DNA of 22,706 nt from an uncultured Chitinophagales bacterium (GTDB lineage: Bacteria; Bacteroidota; Bacteroidia; Chitinophagales; Chitinophagaceae): positions 1-22,706 of the forward strand of contig CAMPIQ010000050.1 of the NCBI GenBank assembly GCA_946886475.1, read 5' to 3'. Positions within the stretch are counted from its first letter, which is position 1. Each line of letters starts with the position of its first letter. A program made the translations under genes and the position numbers. Shown piece after piece: positions 7,475 through 14,943 of the stretch. The notes beneath the pieces were generated by a model, which did not search any database, was not told the DNA's origin, and saw only the letters and a list, made by a program, of their open reading frames with translations.

Positions 7475-8383
7475 TCAACCTTTCTTTTTCCTGAGCTGAA
7501 ATGACCTTGAAATATTAAATCCAAAGAAAATGTCACCATTTCCCCAGTCATATTCCGTGTTGGCAAGGAAAGCCCTTTCATTCATGCCCTGTGAATTAGT
7601 GAAATGCAATTGAAAGACGTGGCCACCCGTTTCAATGTCAAACCCAACGGAAAGCGGGTTGTGAAACCTGTCGCCGGTTTCATTTTGGTTGATAACATAA
7701 TGATAATCAAAATTAAATGATACCCTCCTGGTTAATTTGAACCGTCCGCCTATACCGGCAGAAAATAAATCGTTAGGATCATTTACAGTTGGAACAAGGT
7801 TGCGATGTACAATGGATGGCATAACCTGTATAGTAACTGCTTCGCTGAACTTTCTTCCTAAGATCAGTTGTCCAAAATAAGAAAGACGGGAAGAAAAATA
7901 ATTTTCCCTTGAGGGGTCGCTCCATTTGATGGTGGTTAACGTAGAACCGGTAACGGCTACCAATGAAACCGGTGAAGATTTTGGTCCGGTTGATTGTTGT
8001 ATGGCGCGCCATTTAAGAAATCCATCGAGTTCTTTATTGAATGTACTTCTTCCAATTCCAATTGTGAGATTGTTATGTAAACCATAATCCAACCCTAACC
8101 TTACTGTAGCCGGACCATCTAAACCAAAGAATTCATATGCCCCGCCATTGATCCTTCCAAATCTGTGAAGGATCCTGAAGTCAAGAACACCCGGTCTCAG
8201 CATTTCCATACTATGGGCCATGATAACCCTTGAGGATTTAAAGGCATTGTAAACAAATTCTTTTTTAGGCTTTTCTTCACCTAAACCGCTCAAAAGATCT
8301 TCTTCCTGACTAAAGCCTTGATTCATGCAAAACATGAATACAGCCATTGATGCAAGTTGCCTGAGTTTTAATTGAACAACCAT
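7475..8383 (-). CDS. DUF5777-family outer-membrane beta-barrel protein
   Basis: A 302-residue protein with an N-terminal signal sequence ending near NQGFSQ|EED (about residue 26). The stretch FKSSRVIMAHSMEMLRPGVL, then LDFRILHRFGRINGG, then LRLDYGL-type strands and IGIGRSTFNKELDGFLKW are characteristic of DUF5777 proteins. Alternating hydrophobic strands through the rest and a C-terminal strand ending SRSFQLRKKKG support an outer-membrane barrel. No function is established for the family. It is the last gene of the cytochrome c/OB-fold/YceI/DUF5777 series, 49 bp after YceI, and is followed by a strong terminator. An association with an electron-transfer or lipid-binding periplasmic module is inferred from position only. 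Confidence 0.82.
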   Translation of the reverse strand: MVVQLKLRQLASMAVFMFCMNQGFSQEEDLLSGLGEEKPKKEFVYNAFKSSRVIMAHSMEMLRPGVLDFRILHRFGRINGGAYEFFGLDGPATVRLGLDYGLHNNLTIGIGRSTFNKELDGFLKWRAIQQSTGPKSSPVSLVAVTGSTLTTIKWSDPSRENYFSSRLSYFGQLILGRKFSEAVTIQVMPSIVHRNLVPTVNDPNDLFSAGIGGRFKLTRRVSFNFDYHYVINQNETGDRFHNPLSVGFDIETGGHVFQLHFTNSQGMNERAFLANTEYDWGNGDIFFGFNISRSFQLRKKKG

Positions 8384-8432
8384 ACGTTGGAATTATAATT
8401 TAAAATGATCTGCTGTACATTGCTCATCATCA

Positions 8433-8987
8433 CTACAACGGGTCCATTCTGCAATTGACCGTGATCCTGATGCTATTGGACACTTTATCTTTAACAACGG
8501 CAGGGATGCTGATCTTATAATCCGATAACCTGATGTTGAAAGAAGAAGTTACTTCCAGTTTTCCTCCTGTTACTTTTACATTTCCGGAAGTTTCTACATT
8601 CCGGGTTACTCCGTGTATGGTAAGCTTGCCCTTTACACTGGCTGGATATGTACCGTCTTTTGAGTAATTGATCCCGGAATTGTTGGTGATGGTTCCCCTG
8701 AATTCCCCCTTTGGATATTTATCACTTTCAATATAGTTTTCGTTGAAGTGTTGTTGCATCAACTGCTTTTCAAATTCAAATCCTTTCATTTGAACGGCAA
8801 ACTGAACTGCGCCTGATTTACTGTCGATAACAGCGGTTACTGTTTTGTTTTTAGCTTCAATATCTTCTAATGGCGCTTTCGAAGAGAAATCGATCTTTCC
8901 TGTTTTGGTAAAGTATTTTCCCTGCGAAAAACCAGCAAAAGCGGTTATTAAAAAGGCCATTGCAATGACCAGTTTCTTTTTCAACAT
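8433..8987 (-). CDS. YceI-family periplasmic lipocalin-like protein
   Basis: A 184-residue protein with a signal peptide (MLKKKLVIAMAFLITAFAGF, cleavage near FSQ|GK). The mature sequence shows YceI features: TGKIDFSSKAPLEDIEAKN near the start, FNENYIESDKYPKGEFRGTI in the middle, GKLTIHGVTRNVETSG, and SSFNIRLSDYKISIPAVVKDKVSNSI near the end. YceI proteins form an elongated lipocalin-like barrel that binds isoprenoid chains such as ubiquinone-type molecules in the periplasm. It sits 29 bp after the OB-fold gene and 49 bp before DUF5777, all on the minus strand, so cotranscription is likely. The cytochrome two genes upstream fits a link to quinone or redox chemistry, but that is inference. Confidence 0.9.
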   Translation of the reverse strand: MLKKKLVIAMAFLITAFAGFSQGKYFTKTGKIDFSSKAPLEDIEAKNKTVTAVIDSKSGAVQFAVQMKGFEFEKQLMQQHFNENYIESDKYPKGEFRGTITNNSGINYSKDGTYPASVKGKLTIHGVTRNVETSGNVKVTGGKLEVTSSFNIRLSDYKISIPAVVKDKVSNSIRITVNCRMDPL

Positions 8988-9016
8988 ATTGTTTCTGTTT
9001 TTGTGTTTTTAATAGA

Positions 9017-9469
9017 TTATTTTTTGTTTTGGACACTGGCAAAGTTTAATTCCACCGTTGTACCCAGACTTGCAAGAAGGTCATCGCCATTTCCTTTGCT
9101 ATAACCGGTACAGATCCCTTTTATTACAGCCTGGGTTCCGGGTTGTAATTTTTTATGGTCTTCAATATGCCGCCGGTCAAGACTCACCGTTACCGAAGAA
9201 GCTTCGCCTTCCTCTCCCAGAACAACTGATCCTGATGAATCTACTTTTAAAACATTGCCGGTAACTTCTACCAAATGGTCGATATAGGTTTTTGCAGCCA
9301 GGGCGGTGTCTTTATCAAAGGCTGCGATCAATTCACTGGCTGTTATAAAGTGGTCAGCTTTCCTGTTACTATGGTCGGTAGTTGATTCTTTGATCTTTGT
9401 ATAGCCTATGTAAGCTCCGATGCCGGCAATAACCAGGATAACAAGTATGATAATGTTTCTTCTTTTCAT
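9017..9469 (-). CDS. membrane-anchored OB-fold (tRNA_anti-like) protein
   Basis: A 150-residue protein with one N-terminal membrane segment (about 5-24, after MKRRN) and a periplasmic domain. The pattern FITASELIAAFDKDTALAAKTYIDHLVEVTGNV, a variable strand pair, then LQPGTQAVIKGICTGYSKGN and a final strand matches the tRNA_anti-like OB-fold family (PF12869) common in Bacteroidota. Despite the name, these anchored versions are not known to bind tRNA; their ligand is unknown. A perfect -7 box TAGTTTTG lies on the minus strand at 9495-9502, so this gene may start its own transcript covering YceI and DUF5777. The cytochrome gene ends 83 bp upstream. Confidence 0.8.
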   Translation of the reverse strand: MKRRNIIILVILVIAGIGAYIGYTKIKESTTDHSNRKADHFITASELIAAFDKDTALAAKTYIDHLVEVTGNVLKVDSSGSVVLGEEGEASSVTVSLDRRHIEDHKKLQPGTQAVIKGICTGYSKGNGDDLLASLGTTVELNFASVQNKK

Positions 9470-9494
9470 GTTTTAGTTATGCTTATGATGGCAT

Positions 9495-9502
9495 CAAAAC
9501 TA
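9495..9502 (-). promoter_or_regulatory. Bacteroidota -7 box (TAGTTTTG) upstream of the OB-fold gene
   Basis: TAGTTTTG matches the TAnnTTTG consensus exactly and lies 25 bp before the ATG at 9469. A TTTG lies 24 bp upstream of it, slightly farther than the usual 17-23 bp, which lowers confidence. It would start an OB-fold/YceI/DUF5777 transcript independent of the cytochrome gene. Confidence 0.4.
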
Positions 9503-9552
9503 ACAGAACTATTATGCACCCGCCAGCAAAGGGCATTAAAATTTTCTCAATC

Positions 9553-9912
9553 TTAGTTATTGGGTGCGCCGGCATCTATCCATGATCTTACTTTATTGAT
9601 ATCGCACTGGGTCATTTTTGAAAGTCCCTGTGGCATGGGTGCAAAACCGTTGGCATGCGAAATGGCTCCAAGAAGCCTTCCATCATCAACTTTGGCTTTC
9701 ACATTATCGTAACCCACCAGGCTGAATCCGCCGCTTGGTACGGTACCGGAATGACAACTAAGACAGGCATATCCATTTATTATCCCTGTGATGGTAGTTG
9801 AATAGGTTACATTGCCTGTATGGCAGGTACCATATAATTCCTCTTCTACATCGTAATAACAACCGGTTAAAAAAACGAATCCTGCAATACACATTAGAAT
9901 CTTTCTGTTCAT
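9553..9912 (-). CDS. small c-type cytochrome lipoprotein
   Basis: A 119-residue lipoprotein. MNRKILMCIAGFVFLTGC ends in a lipobox (C18) and is followed by acidic YYDVEEE. The heme-attachment motif CLSCH lies at 50-54, and APMPQG (M93) supplies a plausible distal Met ligand. C30 (GTCHTGNVTYS) and C103 (TQCDINKVRSWIDAGAPNN) are placed to form a disulfide around the heme domain. The ending IRxWIDAGAPNN is typical of this Bacteroidota group, which usually serves as single-domain electron carriers or envelope heme proteins. It is the first gene of a same-strand series with the OB-fold protein, YceI and DUF5777. A diverged, broken relative lies directly upstream (9931-10160). The electron partner is unknown. 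Confidence 0.87.
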   Translation of the reverse strand: MNRKILMCIAGFVFLTGCYYDVEEELYGTCHTGNVTYSTTITGIINGYACLSCHSGTVPSGGFSLVGYDNVKAKVDDGRLLGAISHANGFAPMPQGLSKMTQCDINKVRSWIDAGAPNN

Positions 9913-9930
9913 ACTCTAGCTTTATGGTCT

Positions 9931-10160
9931 TTATTCAGTTTTTAATGTGCCGGTATCAATCAGTCTAAGCCCCGTGATAGACAGCAGGCCGGCGGCTTGA
10001 CATCTCTTCCCTTTATGTATAGCATCTTTTATAATCACTGATACAGGCCTGTATCCTGCATCACCACCGGTGACTGCAAAGAACTGCCATGACAAACCCG
10101 GCATTTTAAGTTTTGATACTTTTTAATGGTGCTAATATAACTTACGTAGTATGTGTTGCA
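9931..10160 (-). pseudogene. decayed second cytochrome c of the same family
   Basis: On the minus strand, codons 10160-10089 read CNTYYVSYISTIKKY to CRVCH. This lines up with CHTGNVTYSTTITGI to CLSCH of the intact cytochrome at 9553-9912 with a single one-residue gap. Cys, Thr, Val, Tyr, Thr, Ile and CxxCH are shared, several with identical codons. After CRVCHGSS the frame hits a stop at 10035. A shifted frame runs open from about 10080 to a TAA at 9931 and ends GLRLIDTGTLKTE, where GAT-CC-GGC-CA bases match the WIDAGAP end of the intact gene. No signal peptide or lipobox is found upstream. I therefore call it a frameshifted, N-terminally truncated remnant. A chance CxxCH in junk sequence is the alternative. 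The C-terminal match is weaker than the N-terminal one. Confidence 0.5.
10040..10073. repeat. two adjacent palindromes inside the cytochrome remnant
   Basis: GATACAGGCCTGTATC (10040-10055) is a perfect 16-nt palindrome. TCACC-ACC-GGTGA (10061-10073) is a second short hairpin 5 bp later. They fall just after the CRVCH codons, where the reading frame breaks. Neither is followed by a T-run, so they are poor terminators. They may be part of a small inserted element or a structured leader of the cytochrome gene; I cannot decide from sequence. Confidence 0.45.
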
Positions 10161-10529
10161 AAAGCTGCCTGAACACCAATTATTTTTTGCATTGCGTATG
10201 ATCCATTTTTTTACTATGTTCCACGGTACCTGCACACTAAAGCCGGTTCCGGACAGGTGAAGCCACAGGTAATTACACATGCCTGTTTACTGGAAAAAAA
10301 CCAGATCAGGTTGGAACTTGCAGCAAACGGATCGTGAATGTGCTGGTGCAGCTTTACATTCAATGAGAAAGCCTGGCATTTCATGAAAATGAAATTAAGG
10401 TAGAAATGCTAAAGGTTGTAGCAGGGAAAACTACATTATCAGGTAATTCGTTTTACAACATTGTTAATTCAACATGACATTGATCTCCGGAAAGTGTTTT
10501 ATAAGAAGAAGGCTCACTTTCCATTGCTA
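10161..10529. other. gene-free stretch between metG and the cytochrome remnant
   Basis: About 370 bp with no convincing coding frame on either strand and no recognisable RNA. The minus-strand frame upstream of the CxxCH remnant (to 10280) has no family resemblance or signal peptide. No clear terminator follows the metG stop at 10530. Confidence 0.5.
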
Positions 10530-12686
10530 TTATCTTACGTTGGAACCATTAAGGGTGATTTGATCGGGATTTACAAGTATCAGTTTGCCATCGGGCTGTT
10601 CTGCCGTAAGTATCATGCCCTGGCTTTCAATACCTCTCATTTTTCGGGGAGCAAGGTTTGCAACAACTATCACCTGTTTATTCAAAAGCGTTTCAGGTGA
10701 AAAATGTTGTGCTATCCCTGAAACAATGGTTCTTTTCTCAAAGCCCAGGTCAACTTCCAGCTTTAAAAGCTTGTCTGCTTTTTCTACTTTTCCGGCTGCT
10801 GTAATGGTTCCAATTCTCAGATCAAGCTTTCCAAAGTCTTCATACTGTATCTCCGGTTTTGATTCCTGTGGTCGGGCAGCCTCATTTTGTACAATGTTGG
10901 CTGTTTCCTGTTTAGCGTTATTTTCCTGTTCCATTTTTGATCTCTCCAATCCTTTTTTTAATTTTTCAACCTGGAAGGCTACTTCCGCATCTTCAATTTT
11001 TCTGAATAATAATTCAGGTGGCCGGAGCGAGTACCCAACACTTAATAATTTTAAACTTCCTGCATTTTCCCAATCAAGCATTTTTTCAACCACCTTCATC
11101 ATATGGATCATTTTCTTTGCCGTATTGGGTAAAAAGGGGTTGATGAGTACAGCCAGGTTAGCACTTAACTGTAAACAAATATGAATGCAGTTGTCAATCT
11201 GTTTTTGGGCAGCTTCACTGATGTTTTTGTTTTCATCTACCATGTTTGCTTTTTTCCATGGCTCTTTTTTCTGTAAATATTTATTAGCTGCATCAGAAAG
11301 CATGATCACTTCAAAAAGTGCGTCCCTGAATTTGTATTCCTCCAGGAATATTTCAACTTTTTCCTTGGCCGCTTTTATATGTTGCATCACCAGCCTGTCG
11401 TCCTCATCAATTATATCGTTGTGAAACCTGGGTACTTTTCCATTGGTGAGTTTGTGCATCAACACAAAGGTTCTGTTGATGAAGTTGGCAAACTTGCCAA
11501 CCAGCTCACTGTTTACCGCATCCTGGAATCCTTTCCAGGTAAATTCACTGTCCTTTGTTTCGGGCAGGATGGTGGTGAGATAATAACGCAATGCATCTGC
11601 CAGTTGAGGACCGCCGTTTTCTTTTTTAATAAAATCATCGATAAAGTCCTGCATGTCGAGCTTCCAGTTCCTGCTGGTACTCATTTTGTCACCTTCAAGA
11701 TTCATGAATTCATTGGCCGGAACATTCCCGGGTACAATGAATCCATGTAAATGAAGCATGACAGGAAAAATGATGCAATGAAAAACGATATTATCCTTGC
11801 CTATAAAATGTACCAGCCTGGTGTCCTTATCCTTCCAGTATGGTTCCCATTCTTTCCCATGATCAATGGCCCATTGCTTAGTAGCACTGATATATCCAAT
11901 AGGGGCATCAAACCATACATAAAGAACTTTATTTTCAGCTTCTTTCAGGGGTACTTTTACGCCCCAGTCAAGATCTCTTGTTACCGCTCTGGCCTGCAAG
12001 CCGCTATCGATCCAGCTTTTACACTGGCCAAGCACATTTGCTTTCCAGTCGTTTTGATGTTGATTAAGGATCCAGTTCCGAAGCCAGTTCTCGTGCCGGT
12101 TTAATGGAAGATACCAGTGTTTGGTAGCTTTTTTCACCGGGGACTTACCGCTTAGTGTGCTCACGGGATTTATGAGTTCATCCGGACTCAGTGCAGTACC
12201 ACATTTTTCACACTGGTCACCAAAGGCACTTTCAAAACCACAATTAGGACAGGTGCCTTTTATATAACGGTCAGCTAAAAATGTTTGTGCTTCCTCATCA
12301 AAATATTGTTCACTGTCTTTTACTTCTAATTCATTGCGGTCATTCAAAAAAGTAAAAAATTCCTGTGCGGTTTCATGATGAATTTTACTGGATGTACGGT
12401 CATATACATCAAAGGATATGGAGAGGTCTTCAAAATTCTGTTTCATGATCACATGGTACTTGTCAATGATGGCCTGCGGAGAAGTGCCTTCTTTCATAGC
12501 CTGTATGGGAATGGCCGTACCATGTTCATCGCTGCCGCAAACAAAAACCACGTCCCTTTTCTGTGCTCTGAGGTAGCGTACGTAAATGTCTGCAGGAATA
12601 TAAGCACCGGCCAGGTGGCCAATGTGTTTGAGCCCGTTTGCATAGGGGAGGGCAGATGTAACTAAGTATCTTTTGGGTTGATTCAT
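10530..12686 (-). CDS. metG: methionyl-tRNA synthetase
   Basis: A 718-residue cytosolic enzyme that charges tRNA-Met. The class I signature HIGH is at 21-24, after the SALPYANG strand. The zinc knuckle CPNC...CEKC uses C146, C149, C159 and C162. The second class I motif reads KMSTS (334-338) in place of KMSKS, a common variant in MetRS. The anticodon-binding helical domain follows (about 370-560). The C-terminus (about 612-718, beginning YEDFGKLDLRIGTI) is the appended Trbp111/EMAP-like OB domain that binds tRNA and dimerises the enzyme. A linker at about 580-610 is rich in Lys, Glu and Gln. The start is an ATG at 12686, with a TAnnTTTG box about 60 bp upstream. It is divergent from the LD-carboxypeptidase pair. 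Confidence 0.97.
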   Translation of the reverse strand: MNQPKRYLVTSALPYANGLKHIGHLAGAYIPADIYVRYLRAQKRDVVFVCGSDEHGTAIPIQAMKEGTSPQAIIDKYHVIMKQNFEDLSISFDVYDRTSSKIHHETAQEFFTFLNDRNELEVKDSEQYFDEEAQTFLADRYIKGTCPNCGFESAFGDQCEKCGTALSPDELINPVSTLSGKSPVKKATKHWYLPLNRHENWLRNWILNQHQNDWKANVLGQCKSWIDSGLQARAVTRDLDWGVKVPLKEAENKVLYVWFDAPIGYISATKQWAIDHGKEWEPYWKDKDTRLVHFIGKDNIVFHCIIFPVMLHLHGFIVPGNVPANEFMNLEGDKMSTSRNWKLDMQDFIDDFIKKENGGPQLADALRYYLTTILPETKDSEFTWKGFQDAVNSELVGKFANFINRTFVLMHKLTNGKVPRFHNDIIDEDDRLVMQHIKAAKEKVEIFLEEYKFRDALFEVIMLSDAANKYLQKKEPWKKANMVDENKNISEAAQKQIDNCIHICLQLSANLAVLINPFLPNTAKKMIHMMKVVEKMLDWENAGSLKLLSVGYSLRPPELLFRKIEDAEVAFQVEKLKKGLERSKMEQENNAKQETANIVQNEAARPQESKPEIQYEDFGKLDLRIGTITAAGKVEKADKLLKLEVDLGFEKRTIVSGIAQHFSPETLLNKQVIVVANLAPRKMRGIESQGMILTAEQPDGKLILVNPDQITLNGSNVR

Positions 12687-12747
12687 TATGTCAGGAACTT
12701 TATATCATTATTCAACTTCCGCTGATGTGCGCTTCAACTGGAAGTTG

Positions 12748-12755
12748 CAAAAATA
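12748..12755 (-). promoter_or_regulatory. Bacteroidota -7 box (TATTTTTG) upstream of metG
   Basis: TATTTTTG matches the TAnnTTTG consensus exactly, 61 bp before the metG ATG, giving a 5' leader of roughly 55 nt. The nearest upstream TTG is only 12 bp away, too close for a standard -33 element. The box is therefore the main support. Confidence 0.42.
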
Positions 12756-12944
12756 CCGTAAACTGTTCAACTGTGTTGATTGCATCGATCCGGATCAGAG
12801 ATGCCTGTTTAGTGTGTTAAATTTAGCTTCGATTTTTTCTTTTCCTTTACAATGCGGAATGGCCGGGCGTCTTCATTTGCTAATATTTACTGTAAATTAT
12901 AGATGCCTGTTCTATTAATCATCGCGCTATTGTATTTTGTACAA

Positions 12945-13973
12945 ATGAACCGGAAACATTTCCTTGGATCGGCAGCAACAGTTCTGGCAGGATTAACTAT
13001 ACCAGTGAAAAAAGCGTCTGCCGTTTCAATTGATGAAGATCATACATATACAATACCTCCCTATCTGAAGCCAGGTGATGTGATTGGAATTACCTCTCCT
13101 GCCGGTTACATTACCATTGAGGAGATGCGGCCTGCGTTGGGATTTTTGAGAAGCTGGGGATTTGAAACCAGGATCGGAGAATCTATTGGCAAAAGGGATT
13201 TCAGTTTAGGTGGTACCGATGAAGAGCGACTCAGGGATCTACAGCGGATGCTTGATGATGCAGATGTAAAAGCCATCATGTGTGCAAGAGGAGGATATGG
13301 TTCGCTGAGAATTGTAGACAGGATAAACTGGAAAAAATTCATTGATCAGCCTAAATGGCTGATCGGGTTCAGTGATATAACGGTTTTGCATAATCATATT
13401 CATGCCAATTGCAGGGTTGCTTCCATCCATTCCAAAATGACCAATAGTTTCCCTGAAGATATTCATACTGCTGAACAGGTTCAGCTGGAAACGATCATTT
13501 CCATTCAGGATGCTTTAATTGGAAGAAAAATGAATTACAGGGCAACACCTGGTCAAAGAAATAAATTGGGCGCGGCTGAAGGAATACTGGTTGGTGGAAA
13601 TTTAAAAACAATTGAGAATCTTGCCGGAAGTGCTTCTGATATCAAAACCGATGGAAAGATCCTTTTTGTGGAGGATACGGGTGAATACCTTTACAGTATC
13701 GACCGTATGTTCTGGAACCTGGAACGCACCGGAAAGCTTAAAAACCTGAAAGGTCTTATAGTTGGCGGCTTCAGGGTGAAACCTGATGACCCGGGTGAAG
13801 AATTTGGCAGATCACTCCAGGATATTGTTCTTGAAAAGGTCAAAAACTACCATTACCCTGTTTGCTTTGATTTTCCCGTTGGACATCAGAGAGCCAATTA
13901 TGCTTTAAAGTGTGGAGTGCAACACAGGCTTACAGTAAAATCTGATGAAGTAATTTTAACCGAACAATCATGA
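12945..13973 (+). CDS. LD-carboxypeptidase (S66 family), exported form
   Basis: A 342-residue serine peptidase that removes the terminal D-Ala from tetrapeptide muropeptides. The catalytic triad by family alignment is S143 in GFSDIT (nucleophile elbow), E243 in LFVEDTGE and H314 in FPVGHQ. The conserved CARGGYG motif (113-119) is present. The N-terminus MNRKHFLGSAATVLAG up to about residue 26 (KKASA) is a signal sequence, with an RK-x-FL pattern reminiscent of Tat signals in Bacteroidota. The frame is open to 12903, but the ATG at 12945 starts the signal peptide properly, and a near-consensus -7 box (TATTTTG, 12933-12939) lies just before it. Its stop overlaps the start of the second paralog (ATGA). 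Confidence 0.9.
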   Translation: MNRKHFLGSAATVLAGLTIPVKKASAVSIDEDHTYTIPPYLKPGDVIGITSPAGYITIEEMRPALGFLRSWGFETRIGESIGKRDFSLGGTDEERLRDLQRMLDDADVKAIMCARGGYGSLRIVDRINWKKFIDQPKWLIGFSDITVLHNHIHANCRVASIHSKMTNSFPEDIHTAEQVQLETIISIQDALIGRKMNYRATPGQRNKLGAAEGILVGGNLKTIENLAGSASDIKTDGKILFVEDTGEYLYSIDRMFWNLERTGKLKNLKGLIVGGFRVKPDDPGEEFGRSLQDIVLEKVKNYHYPVCFDFPVGHQRANYALKCGVQHRLTVKSDEVILTEQS

Positions 13974-14878
13974 TAAAAGTTCCGCCCTATTTAAAAAAAG
14001 GGGATACCATTGGTGTTTTGGCTCCGGCAGGATTTATGGCTGTTGAGAAAATGCAAACCTGCATAGAAACGCTGGATAGCTGGGGTTATTCTGTAAGAAT
14101 GGGTTCTACAACGCATAGTGCTTCACAAAATTATTTTTCCGGAACGGACGAGGAAAGACTTTTAGATCTTCAGCAAATGATGGATGATCCTGATATAAAA
14201 GCCATTCTTTGTGCAAGAGGCGGTTATGGGGTGAGCAGGATCATTGATAAGCTCAACTTCAAAAAATTCCGTAAACACCCGAAGTGGATCATTGGGTATA
14301 GCGACATCACTGTATTACACGCACACCTGTATTCCAATTACAAAATATCATCCATGCATGCTCCCATGGCAGCCGCATTTAATGATGGTGAATTTGATAA
14401 TCCTTATATCCGGTCTTTGAAAAATACACTGGAAGGAGGAGAGGCTGATTACCAGTGCGCACCTCATTCTTACAACAGGACGGGTAAGGTTAAAGGTGTA
14501 CTTGTGGGCGGCAACCTAAGCTTATTGACACATATCATTGGAACCAGGTCGGATTTCAGTACAAATAAAAAAATTTTGTTTGTAGAAGATATCGGGGAAT
14601 ACCTCTATAATGTTGACCGGATGTTTTTACAGTTAAAAAGAAGTGGTAAGCTGAATCAACTGTCTGCTCTTATCATTGGCGGGTTTACAGAGAACAAGGA
14701 TACTGAAAGACCTTTTGGAAAAGAGGTTTTTGAGATCATTCATGATCATATAAAGGAATATGAATATCCGGTTTGTTTTAATTTTCCAGTAAGCCATGAA
14801 AAGGAAAATTTTGCTTTGAAGATCGGGATGAAGTATAAACTGGAGATCACGAATGAAAAAGTGATATTGTCTCAATAA
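13970..14878 (+). CDS. LD-carboxypeptidase (S66 family), cytosolic form
   Basis: A 302-residue paralog of the preceding gene without its N-terminal export sequence. The protein starts MIKVPPYLKKGDTIGVLAP, directly at the S66 domain. Triad residues are S111 in GYSDIT, E206 in LFVEDIGE and H276 in FPVSHEKE, where the usual Gly before His is replaced by Ser. The length fits E. coli LdcA (about 304 residues), a cytosolic recycling enzyme, so a role in murein peptide recycling is likely. ATG and TGA overlap by 4 bp with the upstream gene, indicating translational coupling and recent tandem duplication. The unit ends at the bidirectional terminator shared with the catalase gene. Confidence 0.9.
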   Translation: MIKVPPYLKKGDTIGVLAPAGFMAVEKMQTCIETLDSWGYSVRMGSTTHSASQNYFSGTDEERLLDLQQMMDDPDIKAILCARGGYGVSRIIDKLNFKKFRKHPKWIIGYSDITVLHAHLYSNYKISSMHAPMAAAFNDGEFDNPYIRSLKNTLEGGEADYQCAPHSYNRTGKVKGVLVGGNLSLLTHIIGTRSDFSTNKKILFVEDIGEYLYNVDRMFLQLKRSGKLNQLSALIIGGFTENKDTERPFGKEVFEIIHDHIKEYEYPVCFNFPVSHEKENFALKIGMKYKLEITNEKVILSQ

Positions 14879-14903
14879 AAAAAGATCCCGCCGAAACGGG
14901 ATC
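14876..14903. terminator. shared terminator between the LD-carboxypeptidase pair and katA
   Basis: GATCCCG and CGGGATC (14884-14903) pair around the loop CCGAAA. On the minus strand the stem is followed by seven Ts (14877-14883), a strong terminator for katA. On the plus strand it starts 6 bp after the LD-carboxypeptidase stop, but its T-tract (CTTGTTC) is weak. Confidence 0.8.
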
Positions 14904-14943
14904 CTTGTTCAATGGAATACATTCATCCGTATTTCTTAGATCA

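Noticed and set aside
10585..11184. Plus-strand open frame (199 codons) opposite metG
   Set aside because: It is Ser/Cys/Phe-rich and entirely antisense to the tRNA-binding end of metG, with no domain resemblance.
13283..13300. GGYGS motif of the first LD-carboxypeptidase as the nucleophile site, making the second copy (GGYGV) look inactive
   Set aside because: The S66 nucleophile aligns with Ser in G[FY]SDIT (S143 and S111). That Ser is present in both copies, so the GGYG difference does not imply loss of activity.
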